Origin: CAJCIY01 sp036379355
GTDB taxonomy: Bacteria > Actinomycetota > Actinomycetes > Mycobacteriales > CAJCIY01
NCBI GenBank assembly: GCA_036379355.1
Contig: DASVGV010000034.1
Location: 1-5,650 of the forward strand
Reading direction: 5' to 3'
Length of the DNA stretch: 5,650 nt
Positions 1 to 5,455 of the stretch are shown one piece after another. Below the pieces are notes generated by a model. The model ran no database searches. It was not told the origin of the DNA and saw nothing but the letters and a program-made list of their open reading frames with translations. How positions within the stretch are numbered: position 1 is the first letter of the stretch; each line of letters starts with the position of its first letter. Position numbers and translations under genes: made by a program.

Positions 1-95
1 GGGCGCTGGCGGCGGCGGAGGCTGCGCTCGGGGGCCGGGACGTCGCCAAGGTGATCGTACGGGCGCCCACGCTGGTCAGCGTGGTGCCCGCATGA
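1..95 (+). CDS. leuS: Leucyl-tRNA synthetase, C-terminal end (partial)
   Basis: Only the last 30 codons are present, in the frame that starts at base 3 and ends at TGA 93-95. LeuS charges tRNA-Leu with leucine in the cytoplasm. The visible tail has a G-G-R-D-V-A-K stretch followed by V-I-V-R-A-P-T-L-V-S-V-V, which resembles the end of bacterial LeuRS, where the C-terminal domain closes with a K-V-I-V-x-x-x-x-L-V-N-V-V type strand. The gene order downstream (degV, comEA, comEC, holA) is the usual one after leuS in actinomycetes and supports the call. The stop overlaps the next start as ATGA, so the two are probably co-transcribed and translationally coupled. The catalytic domain lies outside the window, so the identification rests on a short tail plus context. 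Confidence 0.75.
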   Translation, partial: ALAAAEAALGGRDVAKVIVRAPTLVSVVPA

Positions 96-979
96 CCGCG
101 TTCCGCGACCAGCTCCTGGAGGCGGGCGTCCTCGTCGCCGGCGGCAGCCCCGGTGTCTACGGCCGCTCCAAGGCGTTCGAGGACGTCGTGACGGGCATCT
201 CCGGCCTTGTCCGGGCGCAGGCTCCCGACAGCACGACGACGCTGCACTTCCCGCCGGTCCTGGGCCGCGACGACTTCACCCGCACCGGCTACCTCGCCTC
301 GTTCCCCGACCTGATCGGCTCGCTGCACACGTTCCGCGGCGGTGACGCCGAGCACGCGGCGCTGCTGGCGTCGTACGAGTCCGGTGAGGACTGGACCGCC
401 GCGCTCGTGCCGGCCGACGTCATGCTCTGCTCGGCGGCCTGCCATCCGCTGTACCCGACACTCACCGGGCGCCTCGACGACGACCGCGTGTTCGACGTAC
501 GCGGCTGGGTCTTCCGCGCCGAGCCGTCGCTCGACCCGGCGCGGATGCAGGCCTTCCGCCAGCACGAGATGGTGTTCGTGGGCGAGGCCGCGGCCGCCGA
601 GTCGCACCGCGACCGCTGGCTCGCCGTAGGCCTGGACCTGTTGACCGGCCTGGGTCTGCCGGTCGAGAAGGTCGTCGCGAACGACCCGTTCTTCGGCCGC
701 GCGGGGCGCATCCTCGCAACCGGGCAACGGGTCGAGGAGCTGAAGTTCGAGCTGGTGTGTGAGGTCGCGAATGCCGATGCTCCGACCGCGATTACGTCGG
801 CGAACCTGCACCGCGACCACTTCGGCGCGGACTTCGCCATCACACTGCCGGACGGGTCGCCGGCGCACAGCGCGTGCATCGGCTTCGGCCTGGAACGCAT
901 CACCCTCGCGCTCCTGCGCCACCATGGCGTCTCCGTCGACGCCTGGCCCGCATCCGTACGGCAGCAGCTCGCACTCTGA
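92..979 (+). CDS. Amino acid:[carrier protein] ligase (class II aaRS-like, SerRS-related)
   Basis: This 295-residue protein resembles the catalytic core of atypical, methanogen-type seryl-tRNA synthetases but lacks an N-terminal tRNA-binding domain. Relatives studied in Bradyrhizobium activate an amino acid with ATP and load it onto the phosphopantetheine arm of a carrier protein, not onto tRNA. Visible motifs: A-A-C-H-P-L-Y-P at 115-122; class II motif 2, with F-R-A-E at 141-144 and F-R-Q-H-E at 155-159; and motif 3, G-F-G-L-E-R at 264-269, with the ATP-binding arginine at 269. Cys117, Glu159 and Cys262 fit the three zinc ligands of the family (reported as Cys131, Glu176 and Cys279 in the Bradyrhizobium enzyme; the Glu-to-Cys distance of 103 is the same). 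The ATG is chosen because it overlaps the leuS stop as ATGA; no Shine-Dalgarno is visible, so coupling is likely. No carrier protein is in the window. The family call is firm; the amino acid and partner are unknown. Confidence 0.85.
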   Translation: MTAFRDQLLEAGVLVAGGSPGVYGRSKAFEDVVTGISGLVRAQAPDSTTTLHFPPVLGRDDFTRTGYLASFPDLIGSLHTFRGGDAEHAALLASYESGEDWTAALVPADVMLCSAACHPLYPTLTGRLDDDRVFDVRGWVFRAEPSLDPARMQAFRQHEMVFVGEAAAAESHRDRWLAVGLDLLTGLGLPVEKVVANDPFFGRAGRILATGQRVEELKFELVCEVANADAPTAITSANLHRDHFGADFAITLPDGSPAHSACIGFGLERITLALLRHHGVSVDAWPASVRQQLAL

Positions 980-986
980 GGAGCCA

Positions 987-1004
987 CCGGCCGCGTACGG
1001 TCGG
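987..1004 (+). other. Short GC-rich hairpin between the ligase gene and degV
   Basis: CCGGCCG (987-993) pairs with CGGTCGG (998-1004), with one G-T wobble around a CGTA loop. It lies in the 29-nt gap between the ligase stop and the degV start. It could act as a weak terminator or pause for leuS-ligase transcripts. No T-run follows, and such hairpins arise easily by chance at this GC content. Confidence 0.3.
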
Positions 1005-1011
1005 GAACGTG
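996..1011 (+). promoter_or_regulatory. Probable leaderless promoter of degV (-10 TACGGT)
   Basis: TACGGT at 996-1001 fits the actinobacterial TAnnnT -10 box. Exactly 7 nt later is the GTG at 1009, so a transcript started at the usual distance would begin at or next to the start codon. No Shine-Dalgarno lies at a workable distance, as expected for a leaderless mRNA. I see no convincing -35. The same arrangement with the same spacing occurs before comEA. Confidence 0.5.
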
Positions 1012-1836
1012 TCCCGGCCGGTGCGCGTCCTCACCGACTCGACGGCCGGGCTGCCCGCGACCGTCGTCGCCGAGCACGCCCTGCTGGTCGTCCCCATGAC
1101 GGTCTCCGCGGGCGGTCGTACCGGCGCCGAGGGCACCGAGATCACCGCCGCTGACGTCGAGGCCGCGCTGCGGTCGCGGCTCGAGCTGCGGACCGCCCAT
1201 CCCGGACCGGCGGCGTTCGCGACCGCGCTGGCGGCTGCCGGCGACGCCGACGTGGTCGCCGTCCACCTGTCCTCGGCGCTGTCCGGGACGGCCGCTGCGG
1301 CCGAGCACGCGCTGGGCGGTGCGGGGGCGGTCGTCGACTCGCGAACCTGCGGCATGGGGCTGGGCCTCGTCGCGCTGGCCGCGGCGGACGAGGCCGCGGC
1401 CGGCGGGTCGGTCGAGGCCGTCGTGGCCGCGGCGAGGGCGGCCATGGCGCGGACCAACACCCTGTTCTACGTCGAGTCCCTGGAGGCGCTGCGCCGCGGC
1501 GGCCGGATCGGCGCGGCCAGCGCGCTGCTGGGTTCGGCACTCGCGGTGAAACCCCTGCTGCGCATGGCCGACGGCGTCGTCGAGCCGGTGGAGAAGGTAC
1601 GCACGAGCAGCCGGGCCCTCGCGCGGCTCCAGGCGCTGGCGGTCGAGAGCGCCGGGGACGGCCCGGCGGATCTTGCGGTCATGCATCTTGCGGCTGCCGA
1701 CCGTGCCGCGGCGCTGGCCGAGTGCCTGCGCGCGGAGCTGCCGGCTGCGCGAGACGTCTACCTCACCGAGCTCTCGGCGGCCGTCGGCGCCCACACCGGA
1801 CTCGGCGCGCTCGGGGTCGCCGTCAGCCGTCGCTGA
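1009..1836 (+). CDS. DegV-family fatty-acid-binding protein
   Basis: This 275-residue protein has the usual DegV length of about 280. DegV proteins bind a single fatty acid; in Firmicutes the relatives called FakB present it to the kinase FakA for phosphorylation. The role in actinomycetes is not settled, and no FakA is in view. Family signatures: T-D-S-T at 9-12; a T-A-H-P-G segment at 62-66 where T-S-Q-P-S is usual; L-S-S-A-L-S-G-T at 87-94; D-S at 110-111; G-G-R-I at 164-167; K-P-L-L at 181-184; and G-A-H-T-G at 260-264 near the C-terminus. Thr62, Arg166 and His262 sit where FakB proteins hold the fatty-acid carboxylate. The GTG at 1009 is preferred because it gives the normal N-terminus and fits the upstream -10 box; GTG 1021 is a possible alternative. 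It is probably its own transcript, with a hairpin after the stop. Confidence 0.9.
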   Translation: MSRPVRVLTDSTAGLPATVVAEHALLVVPMTVSAGGRTGAEGTEITAADVEAALRSRLELRTAHPGPAAFATALAAAGDADVVAVHLSSALSGTAAAAEHALGGAGAVVDSRTCGMGLGLVALAAADEAAAGGSVEAVVAAARAAMARTNTLFYVESLEALRRGGRIGAASALLGSALAVKPLLRMADGVVEPVEKVRTSSRALARLQALAVESAGDGPADLAVMHLAAADRAAALAECLRAELPAARDVYLTELSAAVGAHTGLGALGVAVSRR

Positions 1837-1838
1837 CC

Positions 1839-1871
1839 CGGCCGCCGTCCACATCCTGGCGGCGGCGGCCG
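1839..1871 (+). terminator. Hairpin after degV, possible terminator without T-run
   Basis: CGGCCGCCG (1839-1847) is the perfect reverse complement of CGGCGGCCG (1863-1871), a 9-bp stem with a 15-nt loop, starting 3 nt after the degV stop. Part of the loop can form a competing pairing with the same arm. No T-tract follows, which is common for actinobacterial terminators but weakens the call. Its place between degV and a separate promoter for comEA fits a terminator. Confidence 0.4.
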
Positions 1872-1891
1872 CACGGCGGGCCCGCGGTTCC

Positions 1892-1907
1892 TAGCGTCGT
1901 ACCCGTG
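1892..1907 (+). promoter_or_regulatory. Probable leaderless promoter of comEA (-10 TAGCGT)
   Basis: TAGCGT at 1892-1897 matches the TAnnnT -10 consensus and stands 7 nt before the GTG at 1905, so transcription would begin at about the start codon. No Shine-Dalgarno precedes this GTG. A-T base pairs are scarce in this 68-nt gap, which makes the match more meaningful. No clear -35 is visible. It would drive comEA, comEC, holA and probably the small membrane gene. Confidence 0.55.
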
Positions 1908-2690
1908 CGCGCTCCCGACCCGCAGGTCACCGCCCGGCTGCAGGCCCTGGGCGGCGGGGCGCGCTCGGAGCCCGACTCGGTGGACGTCCCCGCGCCGTCC
2001 GAGGACGATCTCGCGTGGGCGCCACCGGTGAGCCTTTCCGGCTACCTGAAGGCGTCGCTGCGGGCACGTCTGCCTGCACCCCTGCGCGAGGGTCGGTGGG
2101 ATCCGGGGCGGCGCGGGCTCGTCGTGATCGCGGTGCTCGGGCTGGTCGCCGTCCTGGTCGCCGCCGCCGTGGTCGTGCGCAGCCGCGCGCATCCCGTGGC
2201 CGCAGTCCGTCCGGATCCGCCGCCCGGGGCGTCGGTGTCGTCCGGCCCCGATCCGCTCGCTGCGGGCGTCACCGTGCTCGTCGACGTCGAGGGCAAGGTC
2301 CGCCGCCCCGGACTGGTGACCCTGCCCGCGGGGGCGCGGATCGCCCAGGCGATCGCGGCCGCGGGCGGTGCTCTGCCCGGGACGGACACGACCAGTCTCG
2401 ACCTGGCACAGAAGGTGACCGACGGCCAGCAGCTCCGCGTCGGCGAGCCGGCGGCCGTGCCGGGTTCCACCGCCGGTCCGTCGACGGGAGCGGCCAGTGC
2501 GCTGGTGAACATCAACACGGCCAGCGCCGACCAGCTCGACGCGCTGCCGCACATCGGCCCCGCCACCGCCGCGAAGATCATCGACTGGCGGGCGCGGCAC
2601 GGCGCGTTCACCTCCGTACGCCAGCTCCAGCAGGTGCCGGGCATAGGCCCGTCCACGTACGAGGACATCGCGCCGCTGGTGACGGTGTGA
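1905..2690 (+). CDS. comEA: ComEA family DNA-binding/uptake protein
   Basis: ComEA is a membrane-anchored protein that binds incoming double-stranded DNA outside the membrane and delivers it to the ComEC channel. The 261 residues show, in order: a charged, proline-rich cytoplasmic N-terminus (1-70, ending D-P-G-R-R); one membrane helix at about 71-91; a proline- and serine-rich linker; an SLBB domain at about 121-180 (V-D-V-E-G-K-V-R-R-P-G at 126-136); a second linker; and a C-terminal double helix-hairpin-helix beginning V-N-I-N-T-A-S at 201-207. The two hairpins are L-P-H-I-G-P-A at 214-220 and V-P-G-I-G-P-S at 244-250. The GTG at 1905 is chosen because of the TAnnnT box 7 nt upstream; longer starts run back into degV. 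It overlaps comEC by 4 bp. Actinobacterial versions are longer than Bacillus ComEA because of the N-terminal extension. Whether this organism is naturally transformable cannot be told from here. Confidence 0.92.
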   Translation: MRAPDPQVTARLQALGGGARSEPDSVDVPAPSEDDLAWAPPVSLSGYLKASLRARLPAPLREGRWDPGRRGLVVIAVLGLVAVLVAAAVVVRSRAHPVAAVRPDPPPGASVSSGPDPLAAGVTVLVDVEGKVRRPGLVTLPAGARIAQAIAAAGGALPGTDTTSLDLAQKVTDGQQLRVGEPAAVPGSTAGPSTGAASALVNINTASADQLDALPHIGPATAAKIIDWRARHGAFTSVRQLQQVPGIGPSTYEDIAPLVTV

Positions 2691-4150
2691 TCGCGCCGGA
2701 CCTGCGGCTGCTCGTGCCGGCGGCCGCCTGCTGGCTCGCCGTGTGGCTCGCCGCGCCGTGGCGGCCGGGCTGGCAGATCGGCGCGGCTCTCGGCCTCGGC
2801 GCGGGGGCGGTCGCCGGATGCTGGCGCGGCCTCGCGCTGGCCGCCGTGGTCGCGCTGCTGGCAGCCGGGGCCGGGCTCGCCAGCTCGGGGTTGCGGGCGT
2901 GGGCGCGTACGAGCAACCCGGTCGCGCAGCTGGCCGCCGTCGGGGCCGACGTCGACGTGCGCCTCCAGGTGACCGGCGACCCGCTGGTCCGCGACGGTAC
3001 GGCGCACGGGCGCGCGTACCACCTGGTCATCGTGCCCGCGCAGGCCCGCGCCCTCGCATCCGACGACGGGCGGGCGTGGAGGCTCCGGCAGCCCGTCCTC
3101 GTGCTCGCCGACGACAGCGCCTGGTCCACGCTGCAGCCGTCGCAGTCGGTCACCGCGGCGGGCCGGCTCGCCCCGCCGCGCTCCGGCGACGACGTCGCGG
3201 CGGTGCTCGACGCGCGCGGGCCACCCGTCCACGCCGACGGGCCGTCGCTGGTGCAACGCGCGGCCGGGCACGTCCGTGTGGGGTTGCGGCACGCGGCCGC
3301 GGCCCTGCCCGGTCAGCGGGCCGCCCTGCTGCCCGCGCTCGTCGACGGTGACACCGCCGGTCTCTCGGCGACGACCGAGGCCGAGTTCCGCGCCACCGGG
3401 TTGACGCACCTGGTCGCCGTCAGCGGTGAGAACCTCGCGATCGTCACGGGTGTCGTCGTGGGTGCGACGCGCCGGCTGCGGCTCGCGCCCAGAGCCGCAG
3501 CGGCGGTCACCCTGGCCGCCATCGTTGCTTTCGTGGTCGTGGCGCGGCCGAGCCCGAGCGTCCTGCGCGCCGCCGTGATGGGCGGCATCGGAGCGTTCGG
3601 ACTGGTCGGCGGGCAGCGCCGGCGCGCGCTCGGAGGCCTGTCGGCGGCAGTCCTGCTGCTGGTCCTCGCCGACCCCGGGCTCGCGGCACGGCCCGGGTTC
3701 GCGCTGTCCGTGCTCGCCTCACTCGGCCTGCTGGTGCTGGCGCCGGGCGCGGCGGCAGTCCTGGCCCGTCGCCTGCCCGCGTGGCTGGCGGCCGCGCTCG
3801 CCGTGCCGCTGGCCGCCCAGATCGCCTGCTCGCCCGTCATCGCGGCGATCGGCGGCGGCCTCAGCCTGACCGCGGTGCCGGCGAACCTGCTGGCCGCGCC
3901 GGCGGTGGCACCGGCCACGCTGCTCGGCGTCGCCGCTGCCGTCTGCGCGCCGTTGTCATCGGGTGTCGCCCGGGCGGCGGCGTGGTGCGCGGCGTGGCCG
4001 TGCGCGTGGCTCCTGGGCGTCGCGCACGAGGGCTCGCGGGTGCCGGCCTCGATCGTCCCGTGGCCCAGCGGGGCGGGTGGCGCGCTGCTGCTGGCGGCGC
4101 TCACCGTCCCGCTCCTCGTCGCCGGCCGCCGTGCGATCCTTCGGTCGTGA
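2687..4150 (+). CDS. comEC: ComEC/Rec2 family DNA-uptake channel protein, without metallo-beta-lactamase domain
   Basis: ComEC is the polytopic channel that passes single-stranded transforming DNA across the cytoplasmic membrane. This version has 487 residues. Domains: N-terminal membrane helices (about 7-65); a soluble OB-like DUF4131 segment (about 85-175); then the Competence domain (about 200-475) with many hydrophobic helices. Family motifs include V-D-G-D at 219-222, G-L-T-H-L-V-A-V-S-G-E-N at 238-249, A-R-P-S-P-S-V-L-R-A at 286-295 and V-P-A-N-L-L-A-A-P at 397-405. Bacillus ComEC is about 776 residues and ends in a metallo-beta-lactamase-like domain; that domain is absent here, since the reading frame stops cleanly and holA starts at once. 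Shorter ComECs are known in other bacteria. The GTG start overlaps the comEA stop as GTGTGA, without a Shine-Dalgarno, so translation is probably coupled. The frame reads through without an interruption, so this does not look like a pseudogene. Confidence 0.92.
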   Translation: MIAPDLRLLVPAAACWLAVWLAAPWRPGWQIGAALGLGAGAVAGCWRGLALAAVVALLAAGAGLASSGLRAWARTSNPVAQLAAVGADVDVRLQVTGDPLVRDGTAHGRAYHLVIVPAQARALASDDGRAWRLRQPVLVLADDSAWSTLQPSQSVTAAGRLAPPRSGDDVAAVLDARGPPVHADGPSLVQRAAGHVRVGLRHAAAALPGQRAALLPALVDGDTAGLSATTEAEFRATGLTHLVAVSGENLAIVTGVVVGATRRLRLAPRAAAAVTLAAIVAFVVVARPSPSVLRAAVMGGIGAFGLVGGQRRRALGGLSAAVLLLVLADPGLAARPGFALSVLASLGLLVLAPGAAAVLARRLPAWLAAALAVPLAAQIACSPVIAAIGGGLSLTAVPANLLAAPAVAPATLLGVAAAVCAPLSSGVARAAAWCAAWPCAWLLGVAHEGSRVPASIVPWPSGAGGALLLAALTVPLLVAGRRAILRS

Positions 4151-5175
4151 CGAACGGGGGCGGGTCGGTGGCCGACCTCCCGGCGGTGACCGTGGTGGTC
4201 GGCTCCGAGGAACTGCTGCTGGCCCGCGAGGTACGGGCTGTGCGCGACCTCGTCCGCGCGGCCGACCCGGACGCCGAGGTGATCGACGTCGACGGCGCCG
4301 ACTTCTCCGACAGCCACGTGCTCGACCTGTCCAGCCCCGACATGTTCGGCGGCGCGCGCCTGCTGGTGATCCGCGGCGTGCACAAGCTGTCGGACGCGCA
4401 CCGGGAGGTCCTCGCCGCGTTCGCCGCAGACCCGCTGGATCGTACGTACGTGGTTGCGGTGCACGACGGGGGCAACACCGCCCGCTCGCTGCCCGACGCG
4501 CTGGCCGCAGCAGGCGCGCGTGTCGTCAAGGTCCAGCCGATCACCCGGCCTGCGGACCGGCTCGAGTTCGTCCAGGCGGAGATACGGCGGGCCGGCGGGC
4601 AGTGCACCGCCGGCGCCGTCCGTGCCCTTGTCGCCGCCGTCGGCAGCGACCTGCGCGAGCTGTCGTCCGCCGCGTCCCAGCTCGTGAGCGACGTACCGGG
4701 CCTGCTCGACGAGGACGCGGTCGCCCGCTTCCACCGGGGCCGCGCGGAGACGACCGGTTTCGCGGTCGCCGATGCGGCGATCGCCGGGCAGGTGGCCGAA
4801 AGCATCGCGCTGCTGCGGTCGGCGCTGGAGACGGGTACGGCACCGGTCCTGCTCACCAGCGCGCTCGCGTCCGGCCTGCGCGACGTCGCGCGCGTCCGCG
4901 GCGCCGGCAACCGCCCGCCGGCCCAGCTGGCGCGCGACCTCGGCATGCCGCCGTGGAAGGTCGACAAGACCCTGCGGGTGGCGCGTGGCTGGAGCGACGA
5001 CGGCCTGGCCGACGGCATACGCGCCGTGGCGACGGCCGACGCGGGGGTGAAGGGAGCGGCCGACGACGCAGCCTTCGCCGTCCAGCAGGCCGTCCTCGCG
5101 GTGCTGGGTGCACGGGGCGCCCTGCGCCCGGAGGTCGCGCGGGCCAACGCCCCGGCGCGGTCCGGACACCGCTGA
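4147..5175 (+). CDS. holA: DNA polymerase III delta subunit
   Basis: HolA (delta) is the clamp-loader subunit that opens the beta sliding clamp during chromosome replication. The 342 residues are close to the usual 310-340. Signatures: V-V-G-S-E-E-L-L-L-A-R-E-V at 17-29; D-M-F-G-G-A-R-L-L-V-I at 65-75, in the clamp-binding region; N-T-A-R-S-L-P-D-A-L at 110-119; G-S-D-L-R-E-L-S-S-A-A-S-Q-L at 166-179, typical of the lid-domain region; and the C-terminal collar, with R-P-P-A-Q-L-A-R-D-L-G at 256-266, P-W-K-V-D-K at 269-274 and D-A-G-V-K-G at 298-303. The start is GTG 4147, overlapping the comEC stop as GTGA. GTG 4168, preceded by G-rich sequence at 4156-4164, is an equally acceptable start and would drop 7 residues (335 aa). 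The comEA-comEC-holA order is typical of actinomycetes and other bacteria; holA is essential and appears to ride on the competence-gene transcript. Confidence 0.95.
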   Translation: MTNGGGSVADLPAVTVVVGSEELLLAREVRAVRDLVRAADPDAEVIDVDGADFSDSHVLDLSSPDMFGGARLLVIRGVHKLSDAHREVLAAFAADPLDRTYVVAVHDGGNTARSLPDALAAAGARVVKVQPITRPADRLEFVQAEIRRAGGQCTAGAVRALVAAVGSDLRELSSAASQLVSDVPGLLDEDAVARFHRGRAETTGFAVADAAIAGQVAESIALLRSALETGTAPVLLTSALASGLRDVARVRGAGNRPPAQLARDLGMPPWKVDKTLRVARGWSDDGLADGIRAVATADAGVKGAADDAAFAVQQAVLAVLGARGALRPEVARANAPARSGHR

Positions 5176-5176
5176 C

Positions 5177-5455
5177 GTGCCGCTGCCCGCATGGCTCGCG
5201 CCCTACCTGCCCGGCGTCGAGGACGACGCCCCGGGCGACACGTGGTACGTCCGGCTGCTGCGGTTGCGGCGCGTGCACCCCGGCTTCTGGACCGAGACGC
5301 TGTACGTCTACGGCGCCGCGCTGGTGGGCATCGTCCTCTACCTCGGCGACCTGGCGACCGCCTGGACGATCCTGGTCCTTCCGCTCGTGGTGGCCGCGAC
5401 CGTGAAGGGCTACGACCTCGTCGTCAGCGCCCTGCCGGACGACCCCGACGACTGA
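5177..5455 (+). CDS. Small two-helix membrane protein, function unknown
   Basis: I do not recognise this 92-residue protein. The GTG start lies 1 nt after the holA stop (TGA-C-GTG), with no Shine-Dalgarno, so it depends on ribosomes ending holA. The soluble N-terminus (1-40) is proline-rich and acidic, then basic (R-L-L-R-L-R-R at 26-32) and contains two tryptophans. Two hydrophobic helices follow at about 42-58 and 61-76, then a hydrophilic end with an acidic tail, D-D-P-D-D at 88-92. The basic stretch before helix 1 suggests the N-terminus is cytoplasmic, and a helical hairpin would put both ends inside. Codon use matches the neighbours. Its last 46 bp overlap the convergent MMPL gene. The case for a real gene rests on the tight operon spacing, the clean membrane topology and GC-rich third positions. 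Confidence 0.75.
   Translation: MPLPAWLAPYLPGVEDDAPGDTWYVRLLRLRRVHPGFWTETLYVYGAALVGIVLYLGDLATAWTILVLPLVVAATVKGYDLVVSALPDDPDD

Noticed and set aside
978..983. GAGGAG as a Shine-Dalgarno for degV
   Set aside because: It ends 25 nt before GTG 1009 and 37 nt before GTG 1021, too far for either, and no in-frame start lies at a proper distance from it.
874..1008. Earlier ATG start for degV at 874
   Set aside because: It would overlap the ligase by more than 100 bp and add a basic, unrelated stretch; the DegV fold begins right after GTG 1009.
289..1854. A 521-codon open frame on the minus strand opposite the ligase and degV
   Set aside because: Arginine- and glycine-rich shadow with no recognisable motif; both genes on the other strand have intact family signatures.
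2015..2686. N-terminal extension of comEC to give a 711-residue protein
   Set aside because: The extra 224 residues are an Arg/Gly-rich out-of-frame reading of comEA. The GTG at 2687 gives the normal ComEC N-terminal helices.
3781..4146. Upstream extension of holA to an ATG at 3781
   Set aside because: This part is an Arg/Gly/Ala-rich frame inside comEC; HolA similarity starts only after 4147.
3313..5169. A 618-codon open frame on the minus strand opposite comEC and holA
   Set aside because: Its product is low-complexity (Arg/Ala/Pro/Gly/His-rich), shows no domain, and lies opposite two clear genes. Long antisense frames are expected at this GC content.
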